A stretch of 64,000 nucleotides of DNA, taken from positions 104,073-168,072 of the forward strand of contig NZ_JACFXV010000054.1 in the NCBI RefSeq assembly GCF_014050225.1, in the 5' to 3' direction. Under the pieces are notes generated by a model. That model did not search any database. It worked only from the letters and a program-made list of their open reading frames with translations, and was not told the DNA's origin. Below, one piece after another: positions 7,301 through 17,298 of this stretch. Origin of the DNA: Stappia albiluteola (GTDB lineage: Bacteria > Pseudomonadota > Alphaproteobacteria > Rhizobiales > Stappiaceae). How positions within the stretch are numbered: position 1 is the first letter of the stretch; each line of letters opens with the position of its first letter. Made by a program: the position numbers and the translations under genes.

Positions 7301-9550
7301 ATGTATTTCGCACATTCGACGAACGATCCATCGAAATCGGACTGGCAGTTGCTGCCGGAACATCTTATCGGGGTAAGCGAAATTGCCGCCGCATTCGGCC
7401 AACCGTTGGCAATTGAAAAGTCCACGCGATTGGCGGGGATCCTGCACGATGCGGGAAAATACACGCCGCAATTTCAACGCCGGCTCGAAGGCGCACAAGC
7501 CAAGGTCGATCATGCAACAGCGGGCGCAGAGCTTGTGTTGTCCTTGGCGAACGGGGAAGACCGCTATGTTGCCGAACTGATTGCCTACGCCATCGCAGGC
7601 CATCATGGCGGCATGCCGGATAAGGAGGGTGAAGGCGAAGCGCCCTTGGCAAAGCGCGTCAAGCGGGGCGAGGCGGCAAAGCTAGATCCGGCCTGGGTGC
7701 GTGAGATCGTACCGGACGCAAGCGGGCTGATGCCCGCGTTGAAGCCCGGTTCGAAGGAGGAGCAAGCCTTTCAGTTCGCCTTTCTCGGCCGGATGATCTT
7801 TTCCTGTCTTGTGGACGCAGACTACCTCGAAACGGAATCATTTTACGCGAGGGTGGAGCGCAGGAACGTCGACCGCACCTGGCCGGCTCTGTCGGATATC
7901 ATCGAAGGGCTTGTCGCGCGCTTCAATGCCTATATGGCAGATAAGGCGACGAAGGCCGAGGCGACGCCCGTCAACAGCCTGCGCGGCGAAATCCTGAGCC
8001 ATGTCAGGGGGCGTGCAAGGGAGCCTAAAAGGCTCTACACGCTGAACGTGCCGACCGGCGGCGGCAAGACGTTAGCTTCACTTGGCTTCGCGCTCGACCA
8101 TGCCCGCCACCACGGCATGCGCAGGATCATCTACGCCATCCCCTTTACGTCGGTGATCGATCAGACGGCGGCGATCTTCCGCGATGTCCTGGGCGAGGAC
8201 GTTGTGCTGGAGCATCATTCGGCAATCGACGAGGAAAAGGAGGGGTTCGAGGGGCGCGAGGGCAGAGACAAGCTGGCGCTGGCGATGGAGAATTGGGCGG
8301 CGCCAATCGTGGTGACCACCAATGTCCAGCTCTTCGAGAGCCTATTTTCCAATCGCCCGTCGCGTTGCCGCAAGCTGCATCATATAGCGGGCAGCGTGAT
8401 CGTCCTCGACGAGGCGCAGACCCTACCGCGCCCGCTGCTTGCGCCAACGGCGCGCGCCATCGAGGAACTGGTGCGCAACTACGCTTGTTCCATCGTCTTT
8501 TGCACCGCGACGCAGCCGGCGTTGGACGCAGGCAATTTCCCCAAGGACCATGCGATGGGCCTGCCATTGGCAGGAGGTGAGCTTGCGCCCGATCCGTCAC
8601 GGCTCGCCCGGGAGCTGAAACGGACCACGCTCCGCCATGACGGGGAGAAGAGCGACGGCGATCTTGTCGAGGCGCTGTCTGACACGGATCAGGGCTTGGT
8701 GATCGTCAACAGCCGCGGCCATGCGCTAACGCTCTATGAACAGGTGAAGGAGAAAGGTCTGGCAGGGCTCACACACCTGACGACCCGCCAATATGCCGCC
8801 CATCGGCGGGAGATTCTTGAGTCCGTAAAGCGGCGGCTGAAGAACGGGCAGCCCTGCCGCGTGATCGCGACGAGCCTGGTGGAAGCGGGCGTGGATTTCG
8901 ATTTTCCGCGCGTGTGGCGCGCGGAAGCGGGCCTCGACCAGATCGCGCAGGCGGCAGGGCGCTGCAATCGGGAAGGACTGAGGAGGATAAAGGATAGTAT
9001 CGTTACCGTCTTTTCCTGCCCCGATCACCCGGCGCCCACTGAAATTAGTCAGTTGACGGCCGACATGCGGCATATCGCCGGCAGGCACGAGGACTTGCTG
9101 TCTCCGGCGGCGATCGAGGATTTTTTCGCCGAGGTCTATTGGCGGCTCGGCGAGCGGACCGACCGTCATGAAATCCTGAAATGTTTCAATATGGATCGCA
9201 CCGGCACCAGCTTTTTCTATCGTATTGCGGCGGAAAAATACCGGATGATCGAAAGCGGATTGGCGCCTGTCGTCGTCGCGCGTGACAAGGCGGCAAGGGG
9301 TGTCCTTGGTCGGTTGCGCAGCGGCGATATATCGGCCGGTCAGCTTGCCCGAAAGTTACAGCCTTTCATCGTCCAGGTGCCGCCGGCGGCGCGTGCGTTG
9401 CTGATCGCCGCCGGACATGTTCGTTTCGAACGCCCTGATGTTTATCGCGATCAGTTTGCGGTTCTGCTGAACGAGAGCCTTTACCGAGAAGATGTAGGCC
9501 TTGTTTGGGAGGATGGAGGCTATCTGGGTTTAGAGAATTCAATAATTTGA
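7301..9550 (+). CDS. cas3: CRISPR-associated nuclease/helicase Cas3, type I-C
   Basis: A 749-residue Cas3, recruited by the type I-C Cascade to nick and unwind target DNA. The N-terminal HD nuclease domain shows LHDAGKY (H49, D50), a further His in HATAGAEL and AGHHGG. The SF2 helicase has Walker A PTGGGKT (K256), a DEAQ motif II (D370) and a C-terminal helicase domain with ATSLVEAGVDFDFP and QAAGRCNREG. The ATG at 7301 is preferred; a TTG at 7274 is an in-frame alternative and neither has a strong RBS. It is first in the cas operon and no catalytic residue appears lost. Confidence 0.95.
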   Translation: MYFAHSTNDPSKSDWQLLPEHLIGVSEIAAAFGQPLAIEKSTRLAGILHDAGKYTPQFQRRLEGAQAKVDHATAGAELVLSLANGEDRYVAELIAYAIAGHHGGMPDKEGEGEAPLAKRVKRGEAAKLDPAWVREIVPDASGLMPALKPGSKEEQAFQFAFLGRMIFSCLVDADYLETESFYARVERRNVDRTWPALSDIIEGLVARFNAYMADKATKAEATPVNSLRGEILSHVRGRAREPKRLYTLNVPTGGGKTLASLGFALDHARHHGMRRIIYAIPFTSVIDQTAAIFRDVLGEDVVLEHHSAIDEEKEGFEGREGRDKLALAMENWAAPIVVTTNVQLFESLFSNRPSRCRKLHHIAGSVIVLDEAQTLPRPLLAPTARAIEELVRNYACSIVFCTATQPALDAGNFPKDHAMGLPLAGGELAPDPSRLARELKRTTLRHDGEKSDGDLVEALSDTDQGLVIVNSRGHALTLYEQVKEKGLAGLTHLTTRQYAAHRREILESVKRRLKNGQPCRVIATSLVEAGVDFDFPRVWRAEAGLDQIAQAAGRCNREGLRRIKDSIVTVFSCPDHPAPTEISQLTADMRHIAGRHEDLLSPAAIEDFFAEVYWRLGERTDRHEILKCFNMDRTGTSFFYRIAAEKYRMIESGLAPVVVARDKAARGVLGRLRSGDISAGQLARKLQPFIVQVPPAARALLIAAGHVRFERPDVYRDQFAVLLNESLYREDVGLVWEDGGYLGLENSII

Positions 9551-9559
9551 GGGGAGAGG

Positions 9560-10228
9560 ATGGCTTTTGGTATTCGTTTGAAAGTTGCAGGCCCGCGCGC
9601 CTGTTTTACCCGGCCAGAAATGAAGGTCGAACGAGTCTCCTACGATGTCATGACGCCCTCGGCGGCGCGCGGTATCCTGGAGGCGATTCACTGGAAACCT
9701 GCCATCCTTTGGGTGATCGACGCGATCCATGTCCTGAAGCCGATCCGCTTCCAGTCGATCCGCCGCAACGAGGTCGGTCAAAAGGCGCCGGCGAGCAAGA
9801 TCAAGACGGCGATGAACCGCCAAAGCCTTGAAGGTCTTGCCCTCATCGTCGACGAGGACCGCCAGCAACGCGCTTCCACGGTTCTTACAGATGTCGCCTA
9901 TGTGATCGAGGCGCATTTCGAGATTACGGCAAGGGCCGGCCCCGAAGACAGCGAGGGCAAGCATCTTGACATTTTCAACCGCCGAGCCCTACGCGGGCAA
10001 TGCTTCCATCAGCCCTGTCTCGGCACGCGGGAATTTGCGGCCGATTTCGAGCTGCTGTCGCCCGACGGGCCATTGCCGGCGGCGATCGGGGAGACGCGCG
10101 ATCTCGGCTTCATGCTGTGGGATATCGACCATGCTGCAGCCGGCCGGCCATCGCTCTTCTTCCGGGCAAAGCTTGAAGAGGGAGTTCTTCGCGTTCCCGC
10201 GCCCGGTTCCACGGAGATCCGCCGATGA
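9560..10228 (+). CDS. cas5c: Cas5c (Cas5d) pre-crRNA processing endonuclease
   Basis: A 222-residue Cas5 of the type I-C (Dvulg) subtype. In this subtype Cas5, not Cas6, cuts the repeat hairpin and then caps the 5' handle in Cascade; no cas6 gene is present here. Recognisable segments are VSYDVMTPSAARGILEAI near the N-terminus, IRRNEVGQKAP, and FNRRALRGQCFHQPCLGTR. K134-H135 (GKH) is a candidate for the catalytic Lys-His pair of the family. GAGGGGAGAGG precedes the ATG, and the stop overlaps cas8c (ATGA). Confidence 0.94.
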   Translation: MAFGIRLKVAGPRACFTRPEMKVERVSYDVMTPSAARGILEAIHWKPAILWVIDAIHVLKPIRFQSIRRNEVGQKAPASKIKTAMNRQSLEGLALIVDEDRQQRASTVLTDVAYVIEAHFEITARAGPEDSEGKHLDIFNRRALRGQCFHQPCLGTREFAADFELLSPDGPLPAAIGETRDLGFMLWDIDHAAAGRPSLFFRAKLEEGVLRVPAPGSTEIRR

Positions 10229-11973
10229 GCATCCTTGCCTCGCTCGTCCGCGCTTATGACAGGTTGCCCGATGCGCCGCCTTATGGCTTTTCGGTCGAGA
10301 AGATCGGTTTCCTGATCTCATTGAACGAAGACGGCACGCCGGCCGGTGAGCCGCGCGACCTTCGCGACGGACAGGGAAAAAAGAAAGTGCCGCGGCAGAT
10401 GCTTGTACCACAGGCGGTTAAGCGCACTGCCGGCATAGCGCCGAATTTCCTATGGGATAAAACGGCCTATGTTTTGGGCGTAAGTTCGGGGCCTGGGAAG
10501 CGGCTGGCCGACGAACATTTCGCTTTCGTCGAATTCCACAAGGAGTCATTGGCGGATTCCAATGATCCGGGCCTTATTGCCCTTCTTGCGTTCCTGACTT
10601 CATGGCGGCCCGAGGATTTTGAGCGCCTGAAATGGCCCGAGGAAATGTTCAACGGGAATGTCATCTTCGCATTGGAAAGCGAGCGTCGGAGGCAGGTTTA
10701 CCTGCATGATCGCGAGGCGGCGCGGGCGCTCTGGTCGCGGCTTTCGGCAGAAAAGGCGCGGGAGGCCGCGATTTGCCTTGTGACGGGCGAGCGGGGCAGC
10801 GTTGCCAGGCTTCATCCGTCAATAAAGGGCGTGTGGGGCGCGCAGTCTTCAGGGGCGGCACTTGTGTCCTTCAACCTGGATGCTTTCGCCTCCTATGGCC
10901 ACGAGCAAGGCGACAACGCGCCGGTTTCCGAAGAAGCGGCGTTCAAATACACGACCGTCCTCAACCGCTATCTCGCGTCAAGCAGCAGCAACCGCATCCA
11001 GGTCGGTGATGCCTCGGTGGTGTTTTGGGCGGATGCCTCCGACGCGCCGCTGGCTGAACTGGCTGAAGGCACCTTCTTTGCCGCGTTTGCCGAAGTGGAC
11101 GAAGGCATGCAGTCGGAGAAAGTTGCAAGCCTTCTGAAGGATGTTCGCGCGGGCCGGCCGCTGCAGGAATTCGCGCCTGACCTGGCGCAAGGTGTGCGGT
11201 TCCACGTGCTGGGCCTCGCGCCCAATGCCGCGCGGCTTTCCGTCCGCTTCTGGTTCGATAACGATTTCGGCGTGCTTGCCGAAAACTACCGGCGTTTCGT
11301 GGAGGACATGCGCATCGAGCCGCCACCGCGCGAGCCTTATCCGCCGCTTTGGAAATATTTGGCTGAGACGGCTGTTCTGCGCAAACGGGACAATGTTCCG
11401 CCGAACCTTGCCGGTGATTGGATGCGATCGATCCTCACCGGCAACCACTACCCGCTGACGTTGCTATCCACCGTGCTGCTGCGCATTCGCGCGGACAAGC
11501 AGGTGAATGGGCTGCGCGCGGCAATGCTGAAAGCCATTTTGACCCGCAATTTCAATAAGGAGGTTCCCGTGGCGCTTGATGAAGAAGCAAACAGCAAGGG
11601 ATACGCCTTGGGCAGGCTGTTCGCCGCCTACGAACAGATCCAGGCCGTCGCGCTTGGAACCAAGGTAAATGCGACCATACGGGACAAGTTCTACGGCGCC
11701 GCATCGGCGCAGCCGAGGAAGGTGTTTCCCCTGCTCGACAAGGGCTCTGCCAATCACCTGTCCAAGATAGGTAAACAATCACCCGGCCGCAGGGTCGTGC
11801 TGGACAAGTTGGTCAGTTCGATACTGGAGAAGATGAGCCCGTCCGACGATCCGTTTCCCACGTCACTTTCCTCGCAAGAACAAGGGATGTTCGTGCTCGG
11901 TTACTACCACCAGAGGAATGAGTTTTTCAAATCCCGCAAGAACGACGTCGGTGTTGAAAAGGAAGCTATTTGA
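10225..11973 (+). CDS. cas8c: Cas8c (Csd1), type I-C Cascade large subunit
   Basis: A 582-residue Csd1/Cas8c, the large subunit that recognises the PAM and positions target DNA. Family features include [20 protein letters not shown] at the N-terminus, [12 protein letters not shown], and the C-terminal [15 protein letters not shown]. Length fits the family. It overlaps cas5c by 4 bp and ends one base into the cas7c start (TGATG), so the Cascade genes are translationally coupled. An internal start producing a Cas11-like small subunit, known from other I-C systems, would fall in its 3' part; ATG codons there (for example 11524 and 11834) were not resolved. Confidence 0.95.
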   Translation: MSILASLVRAYDRLPDAPPYGFSVEKIGFLISLNEDGTPAGEPRDLRDGQGKKKVPRQMLVPQAVKRTAGIAPNFLWDKTAYVLGVSSGPGKRLADEHFAFVEFHKESLADSNDPGLIALLAFLTSWRPEDFERLKWPEEMFNGNVIFALESERRRQVYLHDREAARALWSRLSAEKAREAAICLVTGERGSVARLHPSIKGVWGAQSSGAALVSFNLDAFASYGHEQGDNAPVSEEAAFKYTTVLNRYLASSSSNRIQVGDASVVFWADASDAPLAELAEGTFFAAFAEVDEGMQSEKVASLLKDVRAGRPLQEFAPDLAQGVRFHVLGLAPNAARLSVRFWFDNDFGVLAENYRRFVEDMRIEPPPREPYPPLWKYLAETAVLRKRDNVPPNLAGDWMRSILTGNHYPLTLLSTVLLRIRADKQVNGLRAAMLKAILTRNFNKEVPVALDEEANSKGYALGRLFAAYEQIQAVALGTKVNATIRDKFYGAASAQPRKVFPLLDKGSANHLSKIGKQSPGRRVVLDKLVSSILEKMSPSDDPFPTSLSSQEQGMFVLGYYHQRNEFFKSRKNDVGVEKEAI

Positions 11974-12923
11974 TGACCACGCTGGCCAATCGGTATGAAT
12001 TTGTACTTTTGTTCGATGTGATCAAGGGAAATCCTAATGGAGACCCGGATGCCGGCAACTTGCCGCGGCTCGATCCGGAGACCAACCATGGCCTTGTCAC
12101 GGACGTAAGCCTCAAGCGAAAGATCCGCAATTATGTGGAGCTTGCAAGGGATGGTGCCCCCGGCCTCAACATTTACGTTCGCGAAGGCGCGATCTTGAAC
12201 GAACAGCACCGCAAGGCTTACAAGGACCTGCGCCCCGACGATCCGAAGGTCGATAAGGAAGCGAAGCTCAACCCCAAGGGTGACGGGGAGGCGCGTGCTC
12301 TGCGCGATTTCATGTGCCGGAACTTCTTCGACGTGCGAACCTTCGGCGCGGTCATGTCAACCGGCATCAATTGCGGACAGGTGCGCGGGCCCGTGCAGAT
12401 GACCTTTGCCCATTCCGCCGAGCCAATTGTACCGCTTGAAGTCAGCATCACTCGCATGGCGGCAACCAGCGAAAAGGAAAAGGTCGAGCGTGAGGCGGGC
12501 GACGACGGCAGCGACCGTATTGAAAACCGCACCATGGGCCGCAAGCATGTCGTGCCTTACGGCCTCTATCGCGCCCATGGCTTCGTCTCGGCAAAGCTCG
12601 CCGAACGCACCGGCTTTGGCGAAGACGATCTGGAACTGCTTTTCGAGGCGCTGGAGAACATGTTCGAGCATGACCGTTCCGCCGCGCGCGGCGAAATGGC
12701 CTCGCGCCGGCTTATCGTATTCAAGCACGCCAGTTCGCTGGGTCACGCTCACGCCCACAAGCTCTTTGAGCGGGTTCGGGTGGGCCGCAACGTTGATGGC
12801 GAATTCCATGAGATCGATGACCGGCTGAATAATTTCTTGCCGGCCCGCAAGTTCTCCGATTATGCGATCGAAATCGACCGCGACGGCCTGCCGGACGGGG
12901 TCGAGATCATCGAACGGTTGTGA
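11973..12923 (+). CDS. cas7c: Cas7c (Csd2), type I-C Cascade backbone
   Basis: A 316-residue Cas7 of the Csh2/Csd2 family, which polymerises along the crRNA spacer. The diagnostic [19 protein letters not shown] lies near the N-terminus, followed by [11 protein letters not shown] and [13 protein letters not shown]. The ATG at 11973 overlaps the cas8c stop by one base; the in-frame TTG at 11970 is not needed. Length and order (cas8c-cas7c-cas4) are canonical for type I-C. Confidence 0.95.
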   Translation: MTTLANRYEFVLLFDVIKGNPNGDPDAGNLPRLDPETNHGLVTDVSLKRKIRNYVELARDGAPGLNIYVREGAILNEQHRKAYKDLRPDDPKVDKEAKLNPKGDGEARALRDFMCRNFFDVRTFGAVMSTGINCGQVRGPVQMTFAHSAEPIVPLEVSITRMAATSEKEKVEREAGDDGSDRIENRTMGRKHVVPYGLYRAHGFVSAKLAERTGFGEDDLELLFEALENMFEHDRSAARGEMASRRLIVFKHASSLGHAHAHKLFERVRVGRNVDGEFHEIDDRLNNFLPARKFSDYAIEIDRDGLPDGVEIIERL

Positions 12924-12927
12924 CGCC

Positions 12928-13629
12928 TTGACAGGCGGGGGCCGCGAACCTGTGGCTGAAGCAAACGCAGGGGAGGGGGAAGGGGATCCAATTCCGCTCT
13001 CCGCCTTGCAGCATGCGGTCTTTTGCCTGCGGCAGGCAGCTCTCATTCATCTGGAACGCATGTGGTCGGAAAACCGCTTCACCGCCGAAGGCCAGGTCTT
13101 GCATCTCAATGCCGACAAGGCGTCGAGCCGCAAGGCGCGCGGCGTGCGCCGGGAAACGGCGCTTGCAATCTCTTCGCGACGGCTTGGAATTTCAGGCGTC
13201 GCCGATCTTGTCGAATTTCATCCTGGTGATGACGGCGAGGTGCCTTTTCCGGTGGAATTCAAGCGCGGAAAGCCGAAACTGCACCGGGCGGATGAAGTCC
13301 AGCTTTGCGCGCAAGGCCTTTGCCTCGAAGAAATGACCGGCGTTGCCGTGCCGGAGGGCGCGCTCTTTTATGCGGAGACCAAGCGGCGGTCGACCGTGCC
13401 CTTCGATGCCGATTTGCGTGCGCTAACGGAAGCCACCATCGGTGAACTACGCGCGATCTTTGCGAGCCTTGAAACACCATCGGCCATTTATCGCGCCAAT
13501 CGCTGCCGGGCCTGTTCGCTCATTGACCTGTGTCGACCCAAGGCTTCTGCGAGATCGGCTGCTTCCTGGCGCAGCCGCATGGTGAAGGACGTCCTCGCCG
13601 GAGGAGACGGTGCAGGGGAGGAAACGTGA
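12928..13629 (+). CDS. cas4: Cas4 exonuclease, type I-C adaptation
   Basis: A RecB-family Cas4 that trims prespacers and selects PAM-proximal ends together with Cas1-Cas2. It shows PLSALQHAVFCLRQAAL with the first Fe-S cysteine, FTAEGQVLH, ISGVADLVEF and PVEFKRGKPK (nuclease D, E, K), and the C-terminal cysteine cluster RCRACSLIDLCRP. The start is uncertain because no ATG lies before the conserved N-terminus. TTG 12928 (233 residues) follows the cas7c stop by 4 bp, and GTG 12952 is an alternative. The second Cys of the usual YCPRQCAL motif is Ala here, but the N-terminal ligand itself is kept. Confidence 0.92.
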   Translation: MTGGGREPVAEANAGEGEGDPIPLSALQHAVFCLRQAALIHLERMWSENRFTAEGQVLHLNADKASSRKARGVRRETALAISSRRLGISGVADLVEFHPGDDGEVPFPVEFKRGKPKLHRADEVQLCAQGLCLEEMTGVAVPEGALFYAETKRRSTVPFDADLRALTEATIGELRAIFASLETPSAIYRANRCRACSLIDLCRPKASARSAASWRSRMVKDVLAGGDGAGEET

Positions 13630-14660
13630 AAAAGCTGCTCAACACCCTCTATGTCACCACCGAAGGGGCGGGCTTGCGCAAGGACGGCGAAAATCTTGTG
13701 GCGGAGATCGACGGCGAGGAGCGGGCGCGAGTGCCGCTTCATATGCTGGCATCCGTGGTCGTATTCGGGGGCATTTACCTGTCGCCGCCGTTGATTCAGG
13801 CTTGCGCAGGGGCAGGCATCACGCTCGTCCTGCTCGATCGGGCGGGCCGCTTCCAGGCGCGTATCGAGGGACCGATCGCCGGCAATGTGCTTTTGCGCCG
13901 CGCGCAATATCGCCAGTCCGACATGCCTGACGATATCGTTCGCGGTTTCGTTCTGGGAAAGGTCGCCAATCAACGCACGGTGCTGATGCGGGCGCTGCGA
14001 GACCATGGTCAGGCGGCGGACGGGGAAGGTCGCACGGCGATCTCTGCGGTCGTGGAAAGGCTGGCGCGCATCTTGCGGCGGGTCGAGCTTGCCGATGAGA
14101 ATTCGGAAGCCTTGCGTGGTTCGGAAGGGGAGGCGGCGAACCTCTATTTTTCGGTCTTTGACCGTCTCATCCGCTCGCCTGATCCTGAAATCCGCTTTCG
14201 TGGCCGCTCCCGCCGCCCGCCGCTCGATCCCGTAAACGCGGTTCTTTCCTTCCTCTACACGCTTTTGACTCACGATTGCCGCAGTGCGGCCGAGAGCGTC
14301 GGCCTCGACCCGGCTGTTGGCTTCCTGCATCGCGACCGCCCCGGCAGGCCGAGCCTTGCGCTCGATCTGATGGAGGAATTCCGCCCCGTCTTGGCGGACC
14401 GGTTGGCGCTGTCGCTCTTTAACCGCAGGCAATTGCGGGCAAGCGACTTCGAAACGCGCGATGGCGGCGGCGTGACCTTGACGGATGATGGGCGCAAAGC
14501 GGTCCTGACCGCCTGGCAGGAGCGCAAGAAGGAGGAACGGCAGCACCCTTTTCTGGAGGAAAGGGCGCCTCTCGGTCTTATGCCTTATCTGCAGGCGCAA
14601 ATGCTGTCGCGGCATCTGCGCGGAGACCTCGATGCCTATCCTCCCTTTTTCTGGAAATAG
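13626..14660 (+). CDS. cas1: Cas1 spacer integrase, type I-C
   Basis: A 344-residue Cas1, the metal-dependent integrase that inserts spacers at the leader-proximal repeat. N-terminal [20 protein letters not shown] is typical of I-C Cas1. The C-terminal domain shows [14 protein letters not shown], the catalytic-region [17 protein letters not shown] and [10 protein letters not shown]. It starts at GTG 13626, overlapping the cas4 stop, with GGGGAGGA upstream. All active-site segments appear intact, so adaptation should be possible. Confidence 0.96.
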   Translation: MKKLLNTLYVTTEGAGLRKDGENLVAEIDGEERARVPLHMLASVVVFGGIYLSPPLIQACAGAGITLVLLDRAGRFQARIEGPIAGNVLLRRAQYRQSDMPDDIVRGFVLGKVANQRTVLMRALRDHGQAADGEGRTAISAVVERLARILRRVELADENSEALRGSEGEAANLYFSVFDRLIRSPDPEIRFRGRSRRPPLDPVNAVLSFLYTLLTHDCRSAAESVGLDPAVGFLHRDRPGRPSLALDLMEEFRPVLADRLALSLFNRRQLRASDFETRDGGGVTLTDDGRKAVLTAWQERKKEERQHPFLEERAPLGLMPYLQAQMLSRHLRGDLDAYPPFFWK

Positions 14661-14668
14661 GAGCGGCG

Positions 14669-14959
14669 ATGTTGGTACTCGTCACCTATGACGTCAATAC
14701 CACGGAGACCGATGGCAAGGCGCGGCTGCGCCGGGTTGCGAAGGCTTGCCGCGATTTCGGCCAGCGCGTGCAGTTTTCCGTGTTTGAAATCGAAGTCGAT
14801 CCGGCGCAATGGGCGAAGCTGAAAGCGCGTTTGGAAGCAATCATCAAGCAGGATGTCGACAGCCTGCGCTATTACTATCTAGGCTCCAACTGGCAACGAC
14901 GGGTGGAGCATGTCGGCGCCAAGCCGGCTGCGGACCTGGGCGGGACCTTGATCGTGTGA
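14669..14959 (+). CDS. cas2: Cas2, spacer acquisition subunit
   Basis: A 96-residue Cas2 that forms the core dimer of the Cas1-Cas2 integration complex. [10 protein letters not shown] contains the conserved Asp8, followed by [21 protein letters not shown] and a ferredoxin-like fold ending [15 protein letters not shown]. It follows cas1 by 8 bp, with a GGAG at the cas1 end serving as RBS. It is the last cas gene before the leader and array. Confidence 0.96.
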   Translation: MLVLVTYDVNTTETDGKARLRRVAKACRDFGQRVQFSVFEIEVDPAQWAKLKARLEAIIKQDVDSLRYYYLGSNWQRRVEHVGAKPAADLGGTLIV

Positions 14960-15277
14960 CAACGAAGGTAATCGAGCGTTTATCCTGATCACGGGACTTT
15001 TTTGTGAACCGGGAAATCGAGCCCGGATCAAGATGTTGTTGGTTATTTCGCTGCCAAATTTGCTCTCGGTATAGCTGGATTAGCTTCGGGAATTGCGACG
15101 CGCGAACCGCAAGCGTGCCGGATTTTCCGGTAAGGTTCGCGGATCGCTCAGTTCTTTGAAATCGTTTTTCTTTTTTTTGTTCTGCCATTCCGGCTGGCGG
15201 TCGATGGCCGGTGCGTGGGCAGGTCCGCGCGGCCGGACGGCTTTCTGTTGTTGTTTCAGCAGGCTATGAAAGAGACG
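14960..15277 (+). promoter_or_regulatory. CRISPR leader
   Basis: These 318 bp lie between cas2 and the first repeat and hold no gene. The central part is AT-rich, including a pyrimidine run at about 15163-15180. By position and by the orientation of the repeats this is the leader with the pre-crRNA promoter and the integration anchor. Promoter boxes were not resolved. Confidence 0.7.
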
Positions 15278-17298
15278 GTCGCCCCCTGCGCGGGGGCGTG
15301 GATCGAAACTTGCCCTTGCGCTCGAAACGATCGTGCATGGCGCGGTCGCCCCCTGCGCGGGGGCGTGGATCGAAACTTCGCCTCGCAGGCATAGGCGATG
15401 CAGTGGAGTCGTCGCCCCCTGCGCGGGGGCGTGGATCGAAACCTCGCCCTCGTTGATGAAGCCCATGATCCAACTGTGTCGCCCCCTGCGCGGGGGCGTG
15501 GATCGAAACCAACTCGTTCTTGATCTGCTCAAGAAACGGTCGAGTCGCCCCCTGCGCGGGGGCGTGGATCGAAACTGCCCATAGCGCCGGATGCGACGCC
15601 GCTGATGGTCGCCCCCTGCGCGGGGGCGTGGATCGAAACCGTTCTTACAGCGGCATCGGGAAGCTGATCCGGGAGTCGCCCCCTGCGCGGGGGCGTGGAT
15701 CGAAACTTCGTACCCGGCGCTTATTTCACCGCCATGCTGCGTCGCCCCCTGCGCGGGGGCGTGGATCGAAACAAGAGGATGCCTAGGGATGGCGCCGCGA
15801 AACAACGTCGCCCCCTGCGCGGGGGCGTGGATCGAAACCTGCGTCCTGCTGGCGCCCGTCGACGGGCTTGGCCGTCGCCCCCTGCGCGGGGGCGTGGATC
15901 GAAACGACTTGATGAAGCCGAATTGCGTGGCCTTGGCCGGGTCGCCCCCTGCGCGGGGGCGTGGATCGAAACCTCGTCGCCGCGGATGGCTCTTGGCAAT
16001 TCGAAGAGTCGCCCCCTGCGCGGGGGCGTGGATCGAAACCTGATCGACCTGACCAACAAGGAAATCGACCTCGTGTCGCCCCCTGCGCGGGGGCGTGGAT
16101 CGAAACGTCAAATCCGGACTCTCTCTACGTCCAGGCCTTGTCGCCCCCTGCGCGGGGGCGTGGATCGAAACCCCGACCTGGTCGAGGCCCTTTGCAAGAT
16201 CGCCAGGTCGCCCCCTGCGCGGGGGCGTGGATCGAAACTCTCGCCACGTCCGAGGCTGATGGCGATATCGACGTCGCCCCCTGCGCGGGGGCGTGGATCG
16301 AAACCTGGGTTCCCCGCATTCGCGGGCCAGGACGCGACGGTCGCCCCCTGCGCGGGGGCGTGGATCGAAACATGCAATGGCTGCACACTCTGTTGCCGGA
16401 ACGATGTCGCCCCCTGCGCGGGGGCGTGGATCGAAACACGTCACGCGAGATTGGCCGGCGCGTTCGCGTGACGGTCGCCCCCTGCGCGGGGGCGTGGATC
16501 GAAACCACGTCGGGGCGCAGAGATCCGCAAGCAGTTCCGCGTCGCCCCCTGCGCGGGGGCGTGGATCGAAACTCTTGCAATGAGCGCTCCATGAACGGCG
16601 AACCGCGTCGCCCCCTGCGCGGGGGCGTGGATCGAAACCCTTGCCCCTCCAGACTGGATTTCCTCAACCCTGTCGCCCCCTGCGCGGGGGCGTGGATCGA
16701 AACTTCACCACGCCATCGGCGAGAGCGTCCTTGAGCCATGTCGCCCCCTGCGCGGGGGCGTGGATCGAAACCTGCTTCGCCGCGGCCCGTCCCATGGCCT
16801 GCAAGGTCGCCCCCTGCGCGGGGGCGTGGATCGAAACCACGTCTATGACAAGCGGCGGCCCGGGCAGACGCGTCGCCCCCTGCGCGGGGGCGTGGATCGA
16901 AACTGGATCGCCGGGGAAAAGTATCGGCTGGCCTGTGGTCGCCCCCTGCGCGGGGGCGTGGATCGAAACCGAGCCGGAAGTGGTGCGCCCCGCCGGTCAA
17001 AAAGTCGCCCCCTGCGCGGGGGCGTGGATCGAAACACCCCGCCGATCAATGCCCTGATCTCTCCAGGGCGTCGCCCCCTGCGCGGGGGCGTGGATAGAAA
17101 CCCTCACGACCGGGAGCTGTTCTTTGGTAAGATGGGCGTCGCCCCCTGCGCGGGGGCGTGGATCGAAACCTGCGGCCGATCTCGATTGCCTTCCGCATTC
17201 GCGGGTCGCCCCCTGCGCGGGGGCGTGGATCGAAACCTGACGGAAGCGCAGCGCCGCGATCTGAACGCCGCGTCGCCCCCTACACGGGATGCTCATCG
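15278..17298 (+). CRISPR. Type I-C CRISPR array, 30 spacers
   Basis: The 32-nt repeat starts GTCGCCCCCTGCGCGGGGGC and ends GTGGATCGAAAC, with an inner GCCCCC/GGGGGC hairpin typical of type I-C. Repeats begin at 15278, 15345, 15411, 15478 and so on to 17205. Twenty-nine copies are identical; the copy at 17070 reads GATAGAAAC instead of GATCGAAAC. A 31st copy at 17272 keeps only GTCGCCCCCT and a weak ATCGA and marks the distal end. The 30 spacers are 32-36 nt, mostly 34-35. Spacers looked unique by eye. Repeat direction and the decayed 3' copy place the leader at the cas2 side. Open reading frames through the array are artefacts of the repeat. Confidence 0.99.
17272..17298 (+). repeat. Degenerate terminal CRISPR repeat overlapping a recombinase stop
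   Basis: The first ten bases match the repeat exactly; the rest has diverged (ACACGGG in place of GCGCGGG, then GCTC and ATCGA). The stop codon of the convergent recombinase gene lies at 17293-17295, inside this remnant. Confidence 0.75.

Noticed and set aside
12928..13629. Cas4 as a broken gene because it lacks an ATG
   Set aside because: All nuclease motifs and the cysteine cluster are present in one frame, and TTG or GTG starts are available.
15080..17057. Long open frames on both strands through the CRISPR array, with repeating Arg/Gly/Pro-rich peptides
   Set aside because: They are translations of the 32-bp repeat; the repeat plus a typical spacer keeps a frame open by chance. No start, RBS or domain supports them.
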